This document shows, one piece after another, positions 23,649 to 31,323 of a stretch of 64,000 nt of DNA. This DNA comes from Zunongwangia sp. HGR-M22. Lineage in GTDB: Bacteria; Bacteroidota; Bacteroidia; Flavobacteriales; Flavobacteriaceae. The stretch covers positions 1,415,001 through 1,479,000 of the forward strand of contig NZ_CP115159.1 in NCBI RefSeq assembly GCF_027594425.1, given 5' to 3'. The notes beneath the pieces are model-generated. The model was not told the origin of the DNA and searched no databases. It saw nothing but the letters and a program-made list of their open reading frames with translations. Both the position numbers and the translations under genes were made by a program. The first letter of the stretch is position 1. Each line of letters starts with the position of its first letter.

Positions 23649-24923
23649 ATGATGGATACTACTGCATTGGCACAAATATATAAACCGAGTATAGAAGCTG
23701 TTAGACAGGCGTCTGAAAGAATATCTAAAGTTGTAGTTCATACTCCCTTAGCCGAATCCTTTACATACAGTAATCGTTTTGGTGCGAATATTATGTTTAA
23801 AAGGGAAGATTTACAGCAAGTACGCTCTTACAAAATTAGAGGAGCGTATAACAAGATAGCCAGTTTGCCTAAAGACCAGCTAGAGAAAGGGGTAATTTGT
23901 GCCAGTGCGGGAAACCATGCACAAGGCGTAGCATTTGCCTGCAACAAGCTAAAAGCTAGAGGTGTAATTTATATGCCAAGTACGACGCCAAGCCAAAAAG
24001 TAGCCCAAACAAAAATGTTTGGCGGAGAATGGGTAGAGGTTGCTTTAGAAGGTGATACTTTCGATGATTCCTTTAAAAATGCGACGATAAGAGCAGGAGA
24101 AGAGGATCTTGTTTTTATACATCCTTTTGACGATGAAAAAGTGATTGAAGGACAGGCAACAATAGGATTGGAGATTTTGCAACAATCCAAAGAGTCTATA
24201 GATTATGTTTTCGCACCATTAGGAGGTGGAGGTTTATTAGCTGGTGTTTCTTCAGTTTTCAAAGAATTATCTCCTAATACTAAGATTATCGGTGTAGAGC
24301 CAGAAGGAGCTCCTTCGATGTCTGCTTCTTTAAAAGAAGGGAAATTGATAGAGTTGGAAAAGATCGAACGTTTTGTAGATGGTGCAGCCGTGCAAAAAGT
24401 AGGAAGTCGAAATTTTGAAATTTGTAAGCAAAATCTAGATAAAATGGTTACGATTCCGGAAGGTAAAATATGCCAGACGATCTTAGATCTTTACAACCAG
24501 GATGCAATCGTGGTAGAACCCGCGGGAGCGATGTCGATTTCTGTTTTAGATTTTTTTGCTGAAGAAATTAAAGGCAAGAATGTGGTGTGTATCGTAAGCG
24601 GAAGCAACAACGATATTACCCGTACAGCTGAAATTAAAGAAAGAGCCTTACTTTATGCTGGTTTAAAACACTATTTCGTAGTGACTTTCCCTCAAAGAGC
24701 AGGGGCTCTACGAGAGTTTTTGGACAAGGTTTTAGGGCCAACAGATGATATTACACATTTTGAGTATTCAAAAAAGCACGAAAGGGAAAATGGACCTGCT
24801 GTGGTAGGGATCGAACTTAAGGATAAAACTGATTTTCAACCGCTGTTGAAGAGGATGAAAGACCGAAATTTTTATGGTAGATATCTTAACGATACTCCAG
24901 ATTTATTTCAATTTATTATTTAG
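23649..24923 (+). CDS. ilvA: Threonine ammonia-lyase, biosynthetic, short form
   Basis: A 424-residue PLP enzyme that converts threonine to 2-oxobutyrate, the first step toward isoleucine. The PLP lysine is in QQVRSYKIRGAYNK and the phosphate loop in LGGGGLLAG. A single ACT-like regulatory domain (about 335-420; VTFPQRAGALREFLDKVLGP) follows, whereas E. coli IlvA has two. It starts directly after the ilvC stop (ATGATG at 23649; either ATG could be used) and is the last gene of the ilv operon. A promoter-like pair for the next operon begins 13 bp after its stop. Confidence 0.96.
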   Translation: MMDTTALAQIYKPSIEAVRQASERISKVVVHTPLAESFTYSNRFGANIMFKREDLQQVRSYKIRGAYNKIASLPKDQLEKGVICASAGNHAQGVAFACNKLKARGVIYMPSTTPSQKVAQTKMFGGEWVEVALEGDTFDDSFKNATIRAGEEDLVFIHPFDDEKVIEGQATIGLEILQQSKESIDYVFAPLGGGGLLAGVSSVFKELSPNTKIIGVEPEGAPSMSASLKEGKLIELEKIERFVDGAAVQKVGSRNFEICKQNLDKMVTIPEGKICQTILDLYNQDAIVVEPAGAMSISVLDFFAEEIKGKNVVCIVSGSNNDITRTAEIKERALLYAGLKHYFVVTFPQRAGALREFLDKVLGPTDDITHFEYSKKHERENGPAVVGIELKDKTDFQPLLKRMKDRNFYGRYLNDTPDLFQFII

Positions 24924-24935
24924 TGAAAAAAGTTT

Positions 24936-24965
24936 TTGAAAGTCCGTTTATAAAACCTACATTTA
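24936..24965 (+). promoter_or_regulatory. Candidate promoter of the arginine leader transcript
   Basis: TTG at 24936-24938, a 19-nt spacer and TACATTTA at 24958-24965; one mismatch to TAnnTTTG. Transcription from here would give a leader of about 340 nt before the first arginine gene. Confidence 0.4.
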
Positions 24966-25010
24966 CGTTGTGAATACACAAAATCAAATAATATTAACTG
25001 ATAATCAATA

Positions 25011-25032
25011 CCCCATGCGCCGCATGTGGTAA
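25011..25032. repeat. Near-perfect palindrome containing an Arg-Arg minifrome
   Basis: ACCCCATGCG (25010-25019 region) and CGCATGTGGT are reverse complements with one mismatch, separated by one base; the core CATGCG-C-CGCATG is perfect. It could be an operator for a dimeric repressor. The same bases encode ATG CGC CGC ATG TGG TAA (25015-25032), a five-residue frame Met-Arg-Arg-Met-Trp. Confidence 0.5.
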
Positions 25033-25077
25033 TGTTTACATTAATCCTTTTAATTAATATTATTTGAAATCTTTACT

Positions 25078-25233
25078 TTGAAAAAAACACTAAACATACA
25101 GCAAATATTAGAAAGCCTTAAAAAAGGTTTACAAGATTGGATTGCCCGTTTTAACAGGCCATCAACTCCTGCTGTTGTTCTTGTTCCCGTACGCCGTCGC
25201 CGCTTTCCCCGCCGCACGTCAGTGCGTGTATAA
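25078..25233 (+). CDS. Candidate arginine-rich leader peptide (attenuator) of the arginine operon
   Basis: A 51-codon frame with a TTG start (no ATG is in frame after the stop at 25051-25053) beginning Met-KKTLNIQQILESLKKG, a probable amphipathic helix, and ending VPVRRRRFPRRTSVRV. Nine codons are arginine (five CGC, three CGT, one AGG), seven of them within the last 14 codons. CGC is uncommon in the neighbouring genes, which favour AGA, CGA and CGT. The stop is 82 bp before the first gene of the arginine operon. A hairpin CGCAC-GTCA-GTGCG (25213-25226) covers the last Arg codons and is followed by an AT-rich stretch. This is how leader peptides of amino-acid operons look: ribosomes short of charged Arg-tRNA would stall there and change downstream folding. 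Function is inference; a short basic protein is the alternative. Confidence 0.6.
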   Translation: MKKTLNIQQILESLKKGLQDWIARFNRPSTPAVVLVPVRRRRFPRRTSVRV

Positions 25234-25315
25234 TTTTATGGAACTTAGGTGAGTCCGGTTCCCCTTTCAGTCAGAATTTCAATTTATTTTTTCAATCTTA
25301 ATAATTGTTTAGCAA

Positions 25316-25945
25316 ATGAAAATTGTCATTGCTAATAAATCTCATGCAAAATTCGCTGAGGTTATTTGTACAACTATAGAAGAATCTGCCAAAATTCGTG
25401 GCACAGGAATCGCACGTCGTACGCCAGAATATGTGATTACCAAAATGGAAAATGGTAACGCTATTATCGCTTTGGATGGTGAAAAATTTGCTGGTTTCTG
25501 TTATATAGAAACATGGAGTCACGAAAAGTACGTAGCAAACTCAGGATTAATCGTACACCCCAATTACAGAAATCAGGGACTGGCGAAAGATATCAAGAAA
25601 GCAGTTTTTGATTATTCCAGAAAAAAGTATCCAAACGCCAAGATTTTTGGTATCACTACAGGCTTAGCCGTGATGAAAATAAATTACGAATTAGGTTATC
25701 AACCTGTTACTTTTTCTGAACTCACCGATGATGACGCGTTTTGGAAAGGTTGCCAAACCTGTAAAAATTACGATATACTAACCCGTACCGAGCGTAAAAT
25801 GTGTTTGTGTACAGGTATGCTTTACGATCCTGAGAAGAAGAAAAAAGAGAAAAATAAGCACGATCTCAACGAAAAAACATTTACTCGTTTAAAAAATATC
25901 AAACAAAGTCTTTTCTACAAAAAAGAAAAAAATAACCAAGATTAA
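25316..25945 (+). CDS. GNAT acyltransferase, candidate N-acylglutamate synthase of arginine synthesis
   Basis: A 209-residue protein. Residues about 1-150 are a GNAT domain with the CoA-binding region SGLIVHPNYRNQGLAKDIKK. After it comes a cysteine cluster CQTCKNYDILTRTERKMCLC (about 160-180; CxxC and CxC) that could bind zinc, then a lysine-rich tail. It is the first gene of the arginine operon, 13 bp before argG. The operon has argB, argC, argD and argE but neither argA nor argJ, so an enzyme acylating glutamate is missing and this gene is the best candidate. From memory, genetic screens in Bacteroides thetaiotaomicron assigned that role to a GNAT protein (BT3761). Whether it uses acetyl- or succinyl-CoA is not visible. 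Confidence 0.75.
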   Translation: MKIVIANKSHAKFAEVICTTIEESAKIRGTGIARRTPEYVITKMENGNAIIALDGEKFAGFCYIETWSHEKYVANSGLIVHPNYRNQGLAKDIKKAVFDYSRKKYPNAKIFGITTGLAVMKINYELGYQPVTFSELTDDDAFWKGCQTCKNYDILTRTERKMCLCTGMLYDPEKKKKEKNKHDLNEKTFTRLKNIKQSLFYKKEKNNQD

Positions 25946-25958
25946 AACCTACCCAAAA

Positions 25959-27140
25959 ATGAAAAAAGTAGTTATTGCCTACAGCGGCGGATTAGATACT
26001 TCATATTGTGCAAAATCACTATCTAATGAAGGTTTCGAAGTTCATGCAGTAAGTGTGAATACCGGAGGATTTTCAAATGAAGAAGTTCAACATATCGGAG
26101 AAAACGCCAAGAAAATTGGAGCAACCACCTATAAAAATATTGATGCAGTTTCTTCATTTTATGACAAAGTAGTAAAATATTTAATTTTTGGGAATGTTTT
26201 AAAAAATAATACTTACCCGCTTTCGGTGAGTGCTGAACGAATTGTACAAGCCATCGAAATTATTAATTACGCCAAAGAGATTGGCGCTAAATATATTGCT
26301 CATGGTAGTACCGGTGCGGGTAACGATCAGGTGAGATTCGATATGATTTTCCAGATTATCGCTCCAGAAATCGAAATTATAACTCCAATTCGAGATAAAC
26401 AATTAAGCCGACAGGAAGAAATTGAATATTTAAAAGCGAACGGAGTAGAAATGAACTGGGAAAAGTCTAAATATTCAGTAAACAAAGGACTTTGGGGAAC
26501 TAGTGTTGGTGGTGCTGAAACTTTAACTTCTCATGAAGCTTTGCCAGAATCTGCATTTCCATCGCAACTTTCAGAAACAGAAGTTGGAAAAATTAGTCTG
26601 AGTTTTACCAAAGGTGAGCTTACCGCTATCAATGATAAAGAAGATTCACCGGAAAATAATATTCAGGTTCTTGAAGAAATCGCTAAGAAATATGCTATAG
26701 GAAGAGATATTCATGTTGGCGACACCATTATTGGAATTAAAGGAAGAGTAGGTTTTGAAGCCGCTTCAGCAACAATCATTATTAAAGCACATCATTTATT
26801 AGAAAAGCATACGCTTAGTAAATGGCAATTACAACATAAAGATTATGTGGCGAATTGGTACGGAACGCATTTACATGAAGGCCAATATTTAGATCCTGTA
26901 ATGCGAGATTTTGAGGCTTTATTGCAAAGTTCTCAGGAACGAGTAACCGGGAAAGTTTTTGTGAGCCTGCATCCTTATAGATTTAATTTAGACGGAATTT
27001 CATCTCCTTACGATTTAATGAACAGCAATTTTGGTAATTATGGCGAAGAAAATAAAGCCTGGACAGCCAGCGATGCTAAAGGATTTATCAAGATTTTATC
27101 GAATGCTGGTAAGATTTACCAATCAGTAGAAAATAACTAA
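25959..27140 (+). CDS. argG: Argininosuccinate synthase
   Basis: A 393-residue enzyme that joins citrulline and aspartate with ATP. The N-terminal PP-loop AYSGGLDTSYCAKSL binds ATP, and AHGSTGAGNDQVRFD is the substrate-binding signature. The length matches the usual 400-residue type. Second gene of the arginine operon, 18 bp before argC. Confidence 0.97.
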   Translation: MKKVVIAYSGGLDTSYCAKSLSNEGFEVHAVSVNTGGFSNEEVQHIGENAKKIGATTYKNIDAVSSFYDKVVKYLIFGNVLKNNTYPLSVSAERIVQAIEIINYAKEIGAKYIAHGSTGAGNDQVRFDMIFQIIAPEIEIITPIRDKQLSRQEEIEYLKANGVEMNWEKSKYSVNKGLWGTSVGGAETLTSHEALPESAFPSQLSETEVGKISLSFTKGELTAINDKEDSPENNIQVLEEIAKKYAIGRDIHVGDTIIGIKGRVGFEAASATIIIKAHHLLEKHTLSKWQLQHKDYVANWYGTHLHEGQYLDPVMRDFEALLQSSQERVTGKVFVSLHPYRFNLDGISSPYDLMNSNFGNYGEENKAWTASDAKGFIKILSNAGKIYQSVENN

Positions 27141-27158
27141 TCGAAAAATTGGCAAACC

Positions 27159-28121
27159 ATGATTAAAGCAGGAATTATTGGCGGTGCAGGATATACAGCA
27201 GGAGAATTGGTAAGAATTTTAACGTATCATCCAGAAGTTGAACTCGATTTTGTGTACAGTACTTCCAGGCCCGGAACTCCGGTTTCAGGAGTACACCAAG
27301 ATCTAATTGGGGAAATTGATCTATTATTTTCAGGAGAAATTAATACGGAAGTTGATGTAGTTTTTCTATGTCTAGGACATGGAAATTCAGTGAAGTTTTT
27401 AGCTGAAAATACATTTTCTGCGCAAACAAAAATCGTTGATTTAAGTACCGATTTTAGAATGAAGGGTGATCACGATTTTGTTTATGGTTTACCTGAATTT
27501 AAAAAAGAAGAAATCAAAAAAGCTAATTTTATTGCGAATCCCGGCTGTTTTGCTACCGCAATAAGTCTGGCGATACTTCCGCTGGCAAAAGCAAAAAAAG
27601 TAACAGACGAATGGCATGTTAATGCAGTTACCGGAGCCACGGGAGCGGGAGTTTCACTTTCAGCAACCACACATTTTACCTGGAGAGATAATAATTTTTC
27701 GGCTTATAAATCTTTTGAACATCAGCATTTAAATGAAATAGGACAAAGTTTACAATCGCTGCAACCCTATTTTGACGCGACCGTAAATTTTATTCCGAAT
27801 CGAGGAAATTTTTCACGCGGAATTCATGCAACAGCCTATACCAAGTTTTTAGGAAGTTTGGAAGAGGCTAAAGAGATTTATAACGACCAATATCAAGATG
27901 CAGCTTTTACGTTTGTAACAGAGGAAAATATTCATTTAAAGCAAGTGGTAAATACCAATAAAGCATTACTGAAATTAGAGAAATTCGACGATAAATTATT
28001 AATTACCAGTGTGATCGATAATTTATTAAAAGGAGCGTCAGGACAGGCAGTACAGAATATGAATTTACTATTTGGTTTTCCGGAAACTTCAGGATTGCAT
28101 CTTAAAGCCAGTTACTTTTAG
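27159..28121 (+). CDS. argC: N-acetyl-gamma-glutamyl-phosphate reductase
   Basis: A 320-residue NADPH enzyme that reduces N-acyl-glutamyl phosphate to the semialdehyde. The nucleotide motif GIIGGAGYTAGELVRIL starts the protein, and the active-site Cys130 lies in IANPGCFATAISLA. The end ASGQAVQNMNLLFGFPE is typical. It precedes proC by 24 bp in the operon. Confidence 0.96.
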   Translation: MIKAGIIGGAGYTAGELVRILTYHPEVELDFVYSTSRPGTPVSGVHQDLIGEIDLLFSGEINTEVDVVFLCLGHGNSVKFLAENTFSAQTKIVDLSTDFRMKGDHDFVYGLPEFKKEEIKKANFIANPGCFATAISLAILPLAKAKKVTDEWHVNAVTGATGAGVSLSATTHFTWRDNNFSAYKSFEHQHLNEIGQSLQSLQPYFDATVNFIPNRGNFSRGIHATAYTKFLGSLEEAKEIYNDQYQDAAFTFVTEENIHLKQVVNTNKALLKLEKFDDKLLITSVIDNLLKGASGQAVQNMNLLFGFPETSGLHLKASYF

Positions 28122-28145
28122 AACCAACCTCTAAAAACTAAAACC

Positions 28146-28940
28146 ATGAAAATAGCGATTATCGGTGCAGGAAATTTAGGAAAGTCGATTGCTAAAGGAC
28201 TTATCGTAAACAATGCATTTACCACACTTTATTTAACCAAGCGCGATACTGGAGCCATTAAATCTTACGAAGAATATTCGAAAGTTACGGTGACTTCAGA
28301 TAACCAAGAAGCCGTTAAAAATTCAGACATCTTGATTTTTGCGGTTCAACCCCAGCAATTAGAGCGAATTCTCGAAGAAATTAAAGATCTATTAACCGAA
28401 AAACATGTATTAATTTCAACAATTACCGGTTTTAAAATTAATAGAATTGAAGCCATTATTGGCGCAGATCAGTTTATTATTCGAGCCATGCCAAATACAG
28501 CAATTGCAGTGGGCAAATCAATGACCTGCATGTGCAGTAATGAAAAAGGAGTAAAGCGAATCGCCATTGCCGAAGCTATTTTTAATCGTTTAGGTACAAG
28601 TATCATAATTAACGAAAATAAAATGCAAGCCGCTACTGTAATTTGTGCCAGCGGTATCGCTTTTTGGATGCGATTAATTCGTGCCACCACTCAGGGTGCC
28701 GTACAACTTGGTTTTGATGCTAAGGATGCTCAGGAATTAGCAATGAATACCTGTTTAGGTGCGGCAAGTTTGCTGGTAGAATCTGGGAAACATCCCGAAG
28801 AAGAAATTGATAAGGTAACCACACCAAAAGGTTGTACGATAGAAGGATTAAACGAGATGGAACACAATGGTTTAAGTTCTTCTCTAATTAAAGGTTTACA
28901 AGCCTCTTTCAAAAAAATAAATAACATTTCAGAACAATAA
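28146..28940 (+). CDS. proC: Pyrroline-5-carboxylate reductase
   Basis: A 264-residue NAD(P)H enzyme that makes proline from pyrroline-5-carboxylate. The motif AIIGAGNLGKSIAKGL begins the protein; FAVQPQQLE, IRAMPNTAIAVGKSMT and the C-terminal TPKGCTIEGLNEME are the family signatures. Its presence within the arginine genes, 2 bp before argD, is notable because proA and proB are not in the window. Pyrroline-5-carboxylate may therefore come from elsewhere on the chromosome or from ornithine. Confidence 0.94.
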   Translation: MKIAIIGAGNLGKSIAKGLIVNNAFTTLYLTKRDTGAIKSYEEYSKVTVTSDNQEAVKNSDILIFAVQPQQLERILEEIKDLLTEKHVLISTITGFKINRIEAIIGADQFIIRAMPNTAIAVGKSMTCMCSNEKGVKRIAIAEAIFNRLGTSIIINENKMQAATVICASGIAFWMRLIRATTQGAVQLGFDAKDAQELAMNTCLGAASLLVESGKHPEEEIDKVTTPKGCTIEGLNEMEHNGLSSSLIKGLQASFKKINNISEQ

Positions 28941-28942
28941 AT

Positions 28943-30085
28943 ATGGAGCTTTTTGATGTTTATCCATTATTTGATATCACTCCCGTAAAAGGCGAAGGCA
29001 CTTATGTTTTCGATAACGACGGTAAAAAATATCTTGATCTTTACGGCGGGCATGCCGTGATTTCTATAGGACATTCGCATCCTGCTTATGTTAATGCAAT
29101 TTCTAATCAAGTTCGTAAGCTTGGATTTTATTCGAATTCAATTAAAAATCCGTTACAGGTAGAACTGGCAGAAAAACTAGGCAAGTTATCAGGTTGCCAA
29201 GATTATCAATTATTTCTATGTAATTCAGGTGCCGAGGCGAACGAAAATGCTTTGAAAGTAGCTTCGTTTGCTACCGGAAAAGATCGCGTGATCTATTTTG
29301 ATAATGCTTTCCACGGAAGAACATCTGGAGTGGTTGCGGTAACCGATAACGAGAATATTAAAGCACCATTTAATAAGGGTCATAAAATTACCAAAATCGC
29401 TTTTAATGACGCTGAAGCTTTAGCTGCGGAATTACAAAAAGGAGATGTTGCTGCTGTTATTTTTGAAGTGATTCAGGGTGTTGGTGGTTTGGATGAAGCA
29501 ACGACTGAATTCTATCAGCAAATAGAAAAACTTGCCAAAGAAAACGGAGCAATAATTATTGCAGACGAAGTTCAGGCAGGTTATGGTAGAACTGGAGATT
29601 TTTTTGCCTTTCAGAAACATCATATTCATCCAGATATCATTTCGATTGCGAAAGGAATGGGAAACGGATTTCCGATAGGTGGCGTTTTAATCGATAAAAA
29701 TATCGCTCCAAAATATGGAATGTTGGGAACTACTTTTGGTGGAAATCATTTAGCATGTGCAGCTGGATTGGCAGTGCTGAACATTCTAGAAAAGGAAAAT
29801 CTGATGCAAAATGCTTCAGCGATGTTCGATTATGTTCAGGAGAAAGCAAAAGAAATTCCGCAGATAAAAAATATCAAAGGTCGCGGATTAATGATTGGTT
29901 TAGAATTCGATTTTGAAATAGCAAATCTTAGAAAGGATATGTTATATGTGCATCAGATTTTTACCGGCTCGGCTGCTAACAAAAACTTATTAAGAATATT
30001 ACCGCCGCTAAATATCGAAAAACAACATTTTGATGCCTTTTTTAAAGCTTTGAAAATCAGTTTAGCTAACCAAAAAGCTCATTAA
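28943..30085 (+). CDS. argD: Acyl-ornithine aminotransferase (class III PLP)
   Basis: A 380-residue transaminase that converts N-acyl-glutamate semialdehyde to N-acyl-ornithine. PLP contacts are visible in CNSGAEANENALK, IADEVQAGYGRTG and the Schiff-base Lys237 in SIAKGMGNGFPIGG. The reading starts 2 bp after proC. The next gene (argF') is separated by 153 bp containing a palindromic repeat, so this may be the end of one transcriptional block. Confidence 0.94.
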   Translation: MELFDVYPLFDITPVKGEGTYVFDNDGKKYLDLYGGHAVISIGHSHPAYVNAISNQVRKLGFYSNSIKNPLQVELAEKLGKLSGCQDYQLFLCNSGAEANENALKVASFATGKDRVIYFDNAFHGRTSGVVAVTDNENIKAPFNKGHKITKIAFNDAEALAAELQKGDVAAVIFEVIQGVGGLDEATTEFYQQIEKLAKENGAIIIADEVQAGYGRTGDFFAFQKHHIHPDIISIAKGMGNGFPIGGVLIDKNIAPKYGMLGTTFGGNHLACAAGLAVLNILEKENLMQNASAMFDYVQEKAKEIPQIKNIKGRGLMIGLEFDFEIANLRKDMLYVHQIFTGSAANKNLLRILPPLNIEKQHFDAFFKALKISLANQKAH

Positions 30086-30097
30086 TAATAAAAGATT

Positions 30098-30184
30098 CGT
30101 CACTCTGAACTTGATGCAGTGGCATATTCAGTAATCTTTGAATTGAAAGTCATGATGAGATTCCGTGTCATGCAAGGAATGACG
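30098..30184. repeat. Degenerate dispersed palindromic element
   Basis: Outer arms CGTCA (30098-30102) and TGACG (30180-30184) enclose a smaller hairpin ATTCC/GGAAT (30160-30164 and 30176-30180). The layout matches the better preserved element at 33203-33269. It lies between argD and argF'. Confidence 0.5.
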
Positions 30185-30238
30185 AAATGGGATAAATTAG
30201 TAGATAAATATAACTCAAGAGAAAAATAAAATATTTCA

Positions 30239-31186
30239 ATGAGACATTATACAAGCGTTCACGATATCGAAAACCTTGATGAATTAATACAAGAAGCCAT
30301 TCAGCTTAAAAAAGAGAACTCGGCTGCTAACTTAGGAAAAGGCAAAACCTTAGGTTTATTATTTTTCAATTCTAGTTTACGTACACGTTTAAGTACAGAA
30401 AAAGCGGGCCGACTTTTAGGAATGGAAGTGCTTACGATGAATGTGGGAGCCGATGGATGGGCATTGGAGTTTGAAGATGGAGCGATAATGAATTCAGATA
30501 AAGCGGAACATATTAAAGAAGCCGCTGCGGTATTGTCGCAATATTGTGATGTTATTGGAGTTCGTGCTTTTCCTGGGCTAAAAGACAAAGAAAAAGATGA
30601 AGAGGAACAGGTGATTAACTCGTTTAAAAAATTTGCCAGCGTTCCTGTCGTGAATTTAGAGAGTTCAACAGGGCATCCATTACAGGCGTTGACTGATGCG
30701 ATTTCGATAACTGAATTAAAAAAGAAAGATAAGCTGAAAGTAGTGTTAAGCTGGGCGCCGCATCCTAAAGCGTTGCCACAATCGGTACCCAATTCTTTTG
30801 CTGAAATGATGCAGAAAATGGATGTAGATTTTTGCGTAGCAAATCCTGAAGGTTACGATCTTAGTGATCGTGTTTTAAACGGAACGAAAGTTTATCATAA
30901 CCAAGACGAAGCTTTGAAAGATGCCGATTTTGTTTATGTGAAAAATTGGAGTAGTTACGAGAAATACGGAGAAATATTGTCTACAGATCCAAATTGGACG
31001 TTTTCGAAGGAAAAATTAGCATTAACTAACGATGCTAAAGTGATGCATTGTCTACCGGTTCGACGAAATGTGATAATTTCAGATGAAGTTTTAGATAGTG
31101 AAAATTCCGCTGTAATTCATCAGGCAAATAACAGAACTTACGCAGCACAAGCTGTTTTAAAGCAAATATTGGAAGGCTTAAGTTAA
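30239..31186 (+). CDS. argF': N-acyl-ornithine carbamoyltransferase (acetyl- or succinyl-)
   Basis: A 315-residue transcarbamylase of the branch that works on acylated ornithine, giving N-acyl-citrulline. The carbamoyl-phosphate loop is SSLRTRLSTEKA rather than the STRTR of normal OTCase, and HCLPVRRNVIISDEVLDS replaces the usual HCLP.H motif; HPKALPQSVPNSFAEMM is also specific to this group. In the acetyl-specific enzyme of Xanthomonas the selecting residue is Glu92 and in the succinyl-specific one of Bacteroides fragilis it is Pro90; here the aligned stretch reads NSDKAEHIKE, with alanine (residue 89), so the acyl group cannot be predicted. Fits the linear pathway with the downstream argE. 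Confidence 0.92.
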   Translation: MRHYTSVHDIENLDELIQEAIQLKKENSAANLGKGKTLGLLFFNSSLRTRLSTEKAGRLLGMEVLTMNVGADGWALEFEDGAIMNSDKAEHIKEAAAVLSQYCDVIGVRAFPGLKDKEKDEEEQVINSFKKFASVPVVNLESSTGHPLQALTDAISITELKKKDKLKVVLSWAPHPKALPQSVPNSFAEMMQKMDVDFCVANPEGYDLSDRVLNGTKVYHNQDEALKDADFVYVKNWSSYEKYGEILSTDPNWTFSKEKLALTNDAKVMHCLPVRRNVIISDEVLDSENSAVIHQANNRTYAAQAVLKQILEGLS

Positions 31187-31323
31187 TCTGATGATTTGTT
31201 GATGCGTTAATTTGATAATGCGATGATTAGAATCAAGAAAATAGAAGATATATTAGAGAGTTGCTATTTTGCTATAAATCTTGAATTCTCAAATCTAATT
31301 ACTAACTACTAACCACTAAAAAA

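Larger units (their letters stand above)
24924..25315. promoter_or_regulatory. Leader region of the arginine operon
   Basis: This 392-bp gap between ilvA and the first arginine gene is not featureless. In order it holds a promoter-like pair (24936-24965), a near-perfect palindrome with a five-codon frame (25011-25032), an inverted repeat TAATGT/ACATTA (25030-25043), the 51-codon arginine-rich frame (25078-25233), a hairpin inside its last codons (25213-25226) and a weaker hairpin GGAAC/GTTCC (25240-25262). The stretch 25186-25230 is about 70% GC in a region that is otherwise AT-rich. Confidence 0.6.

Noticed and set aside
30301-30792. Minus-strand frame of 163 codons inside argF'
   Set aside because: Shadow of the transcarbamylase gene; low-complexity Ser/Ala-rich translation, no motif or start context.
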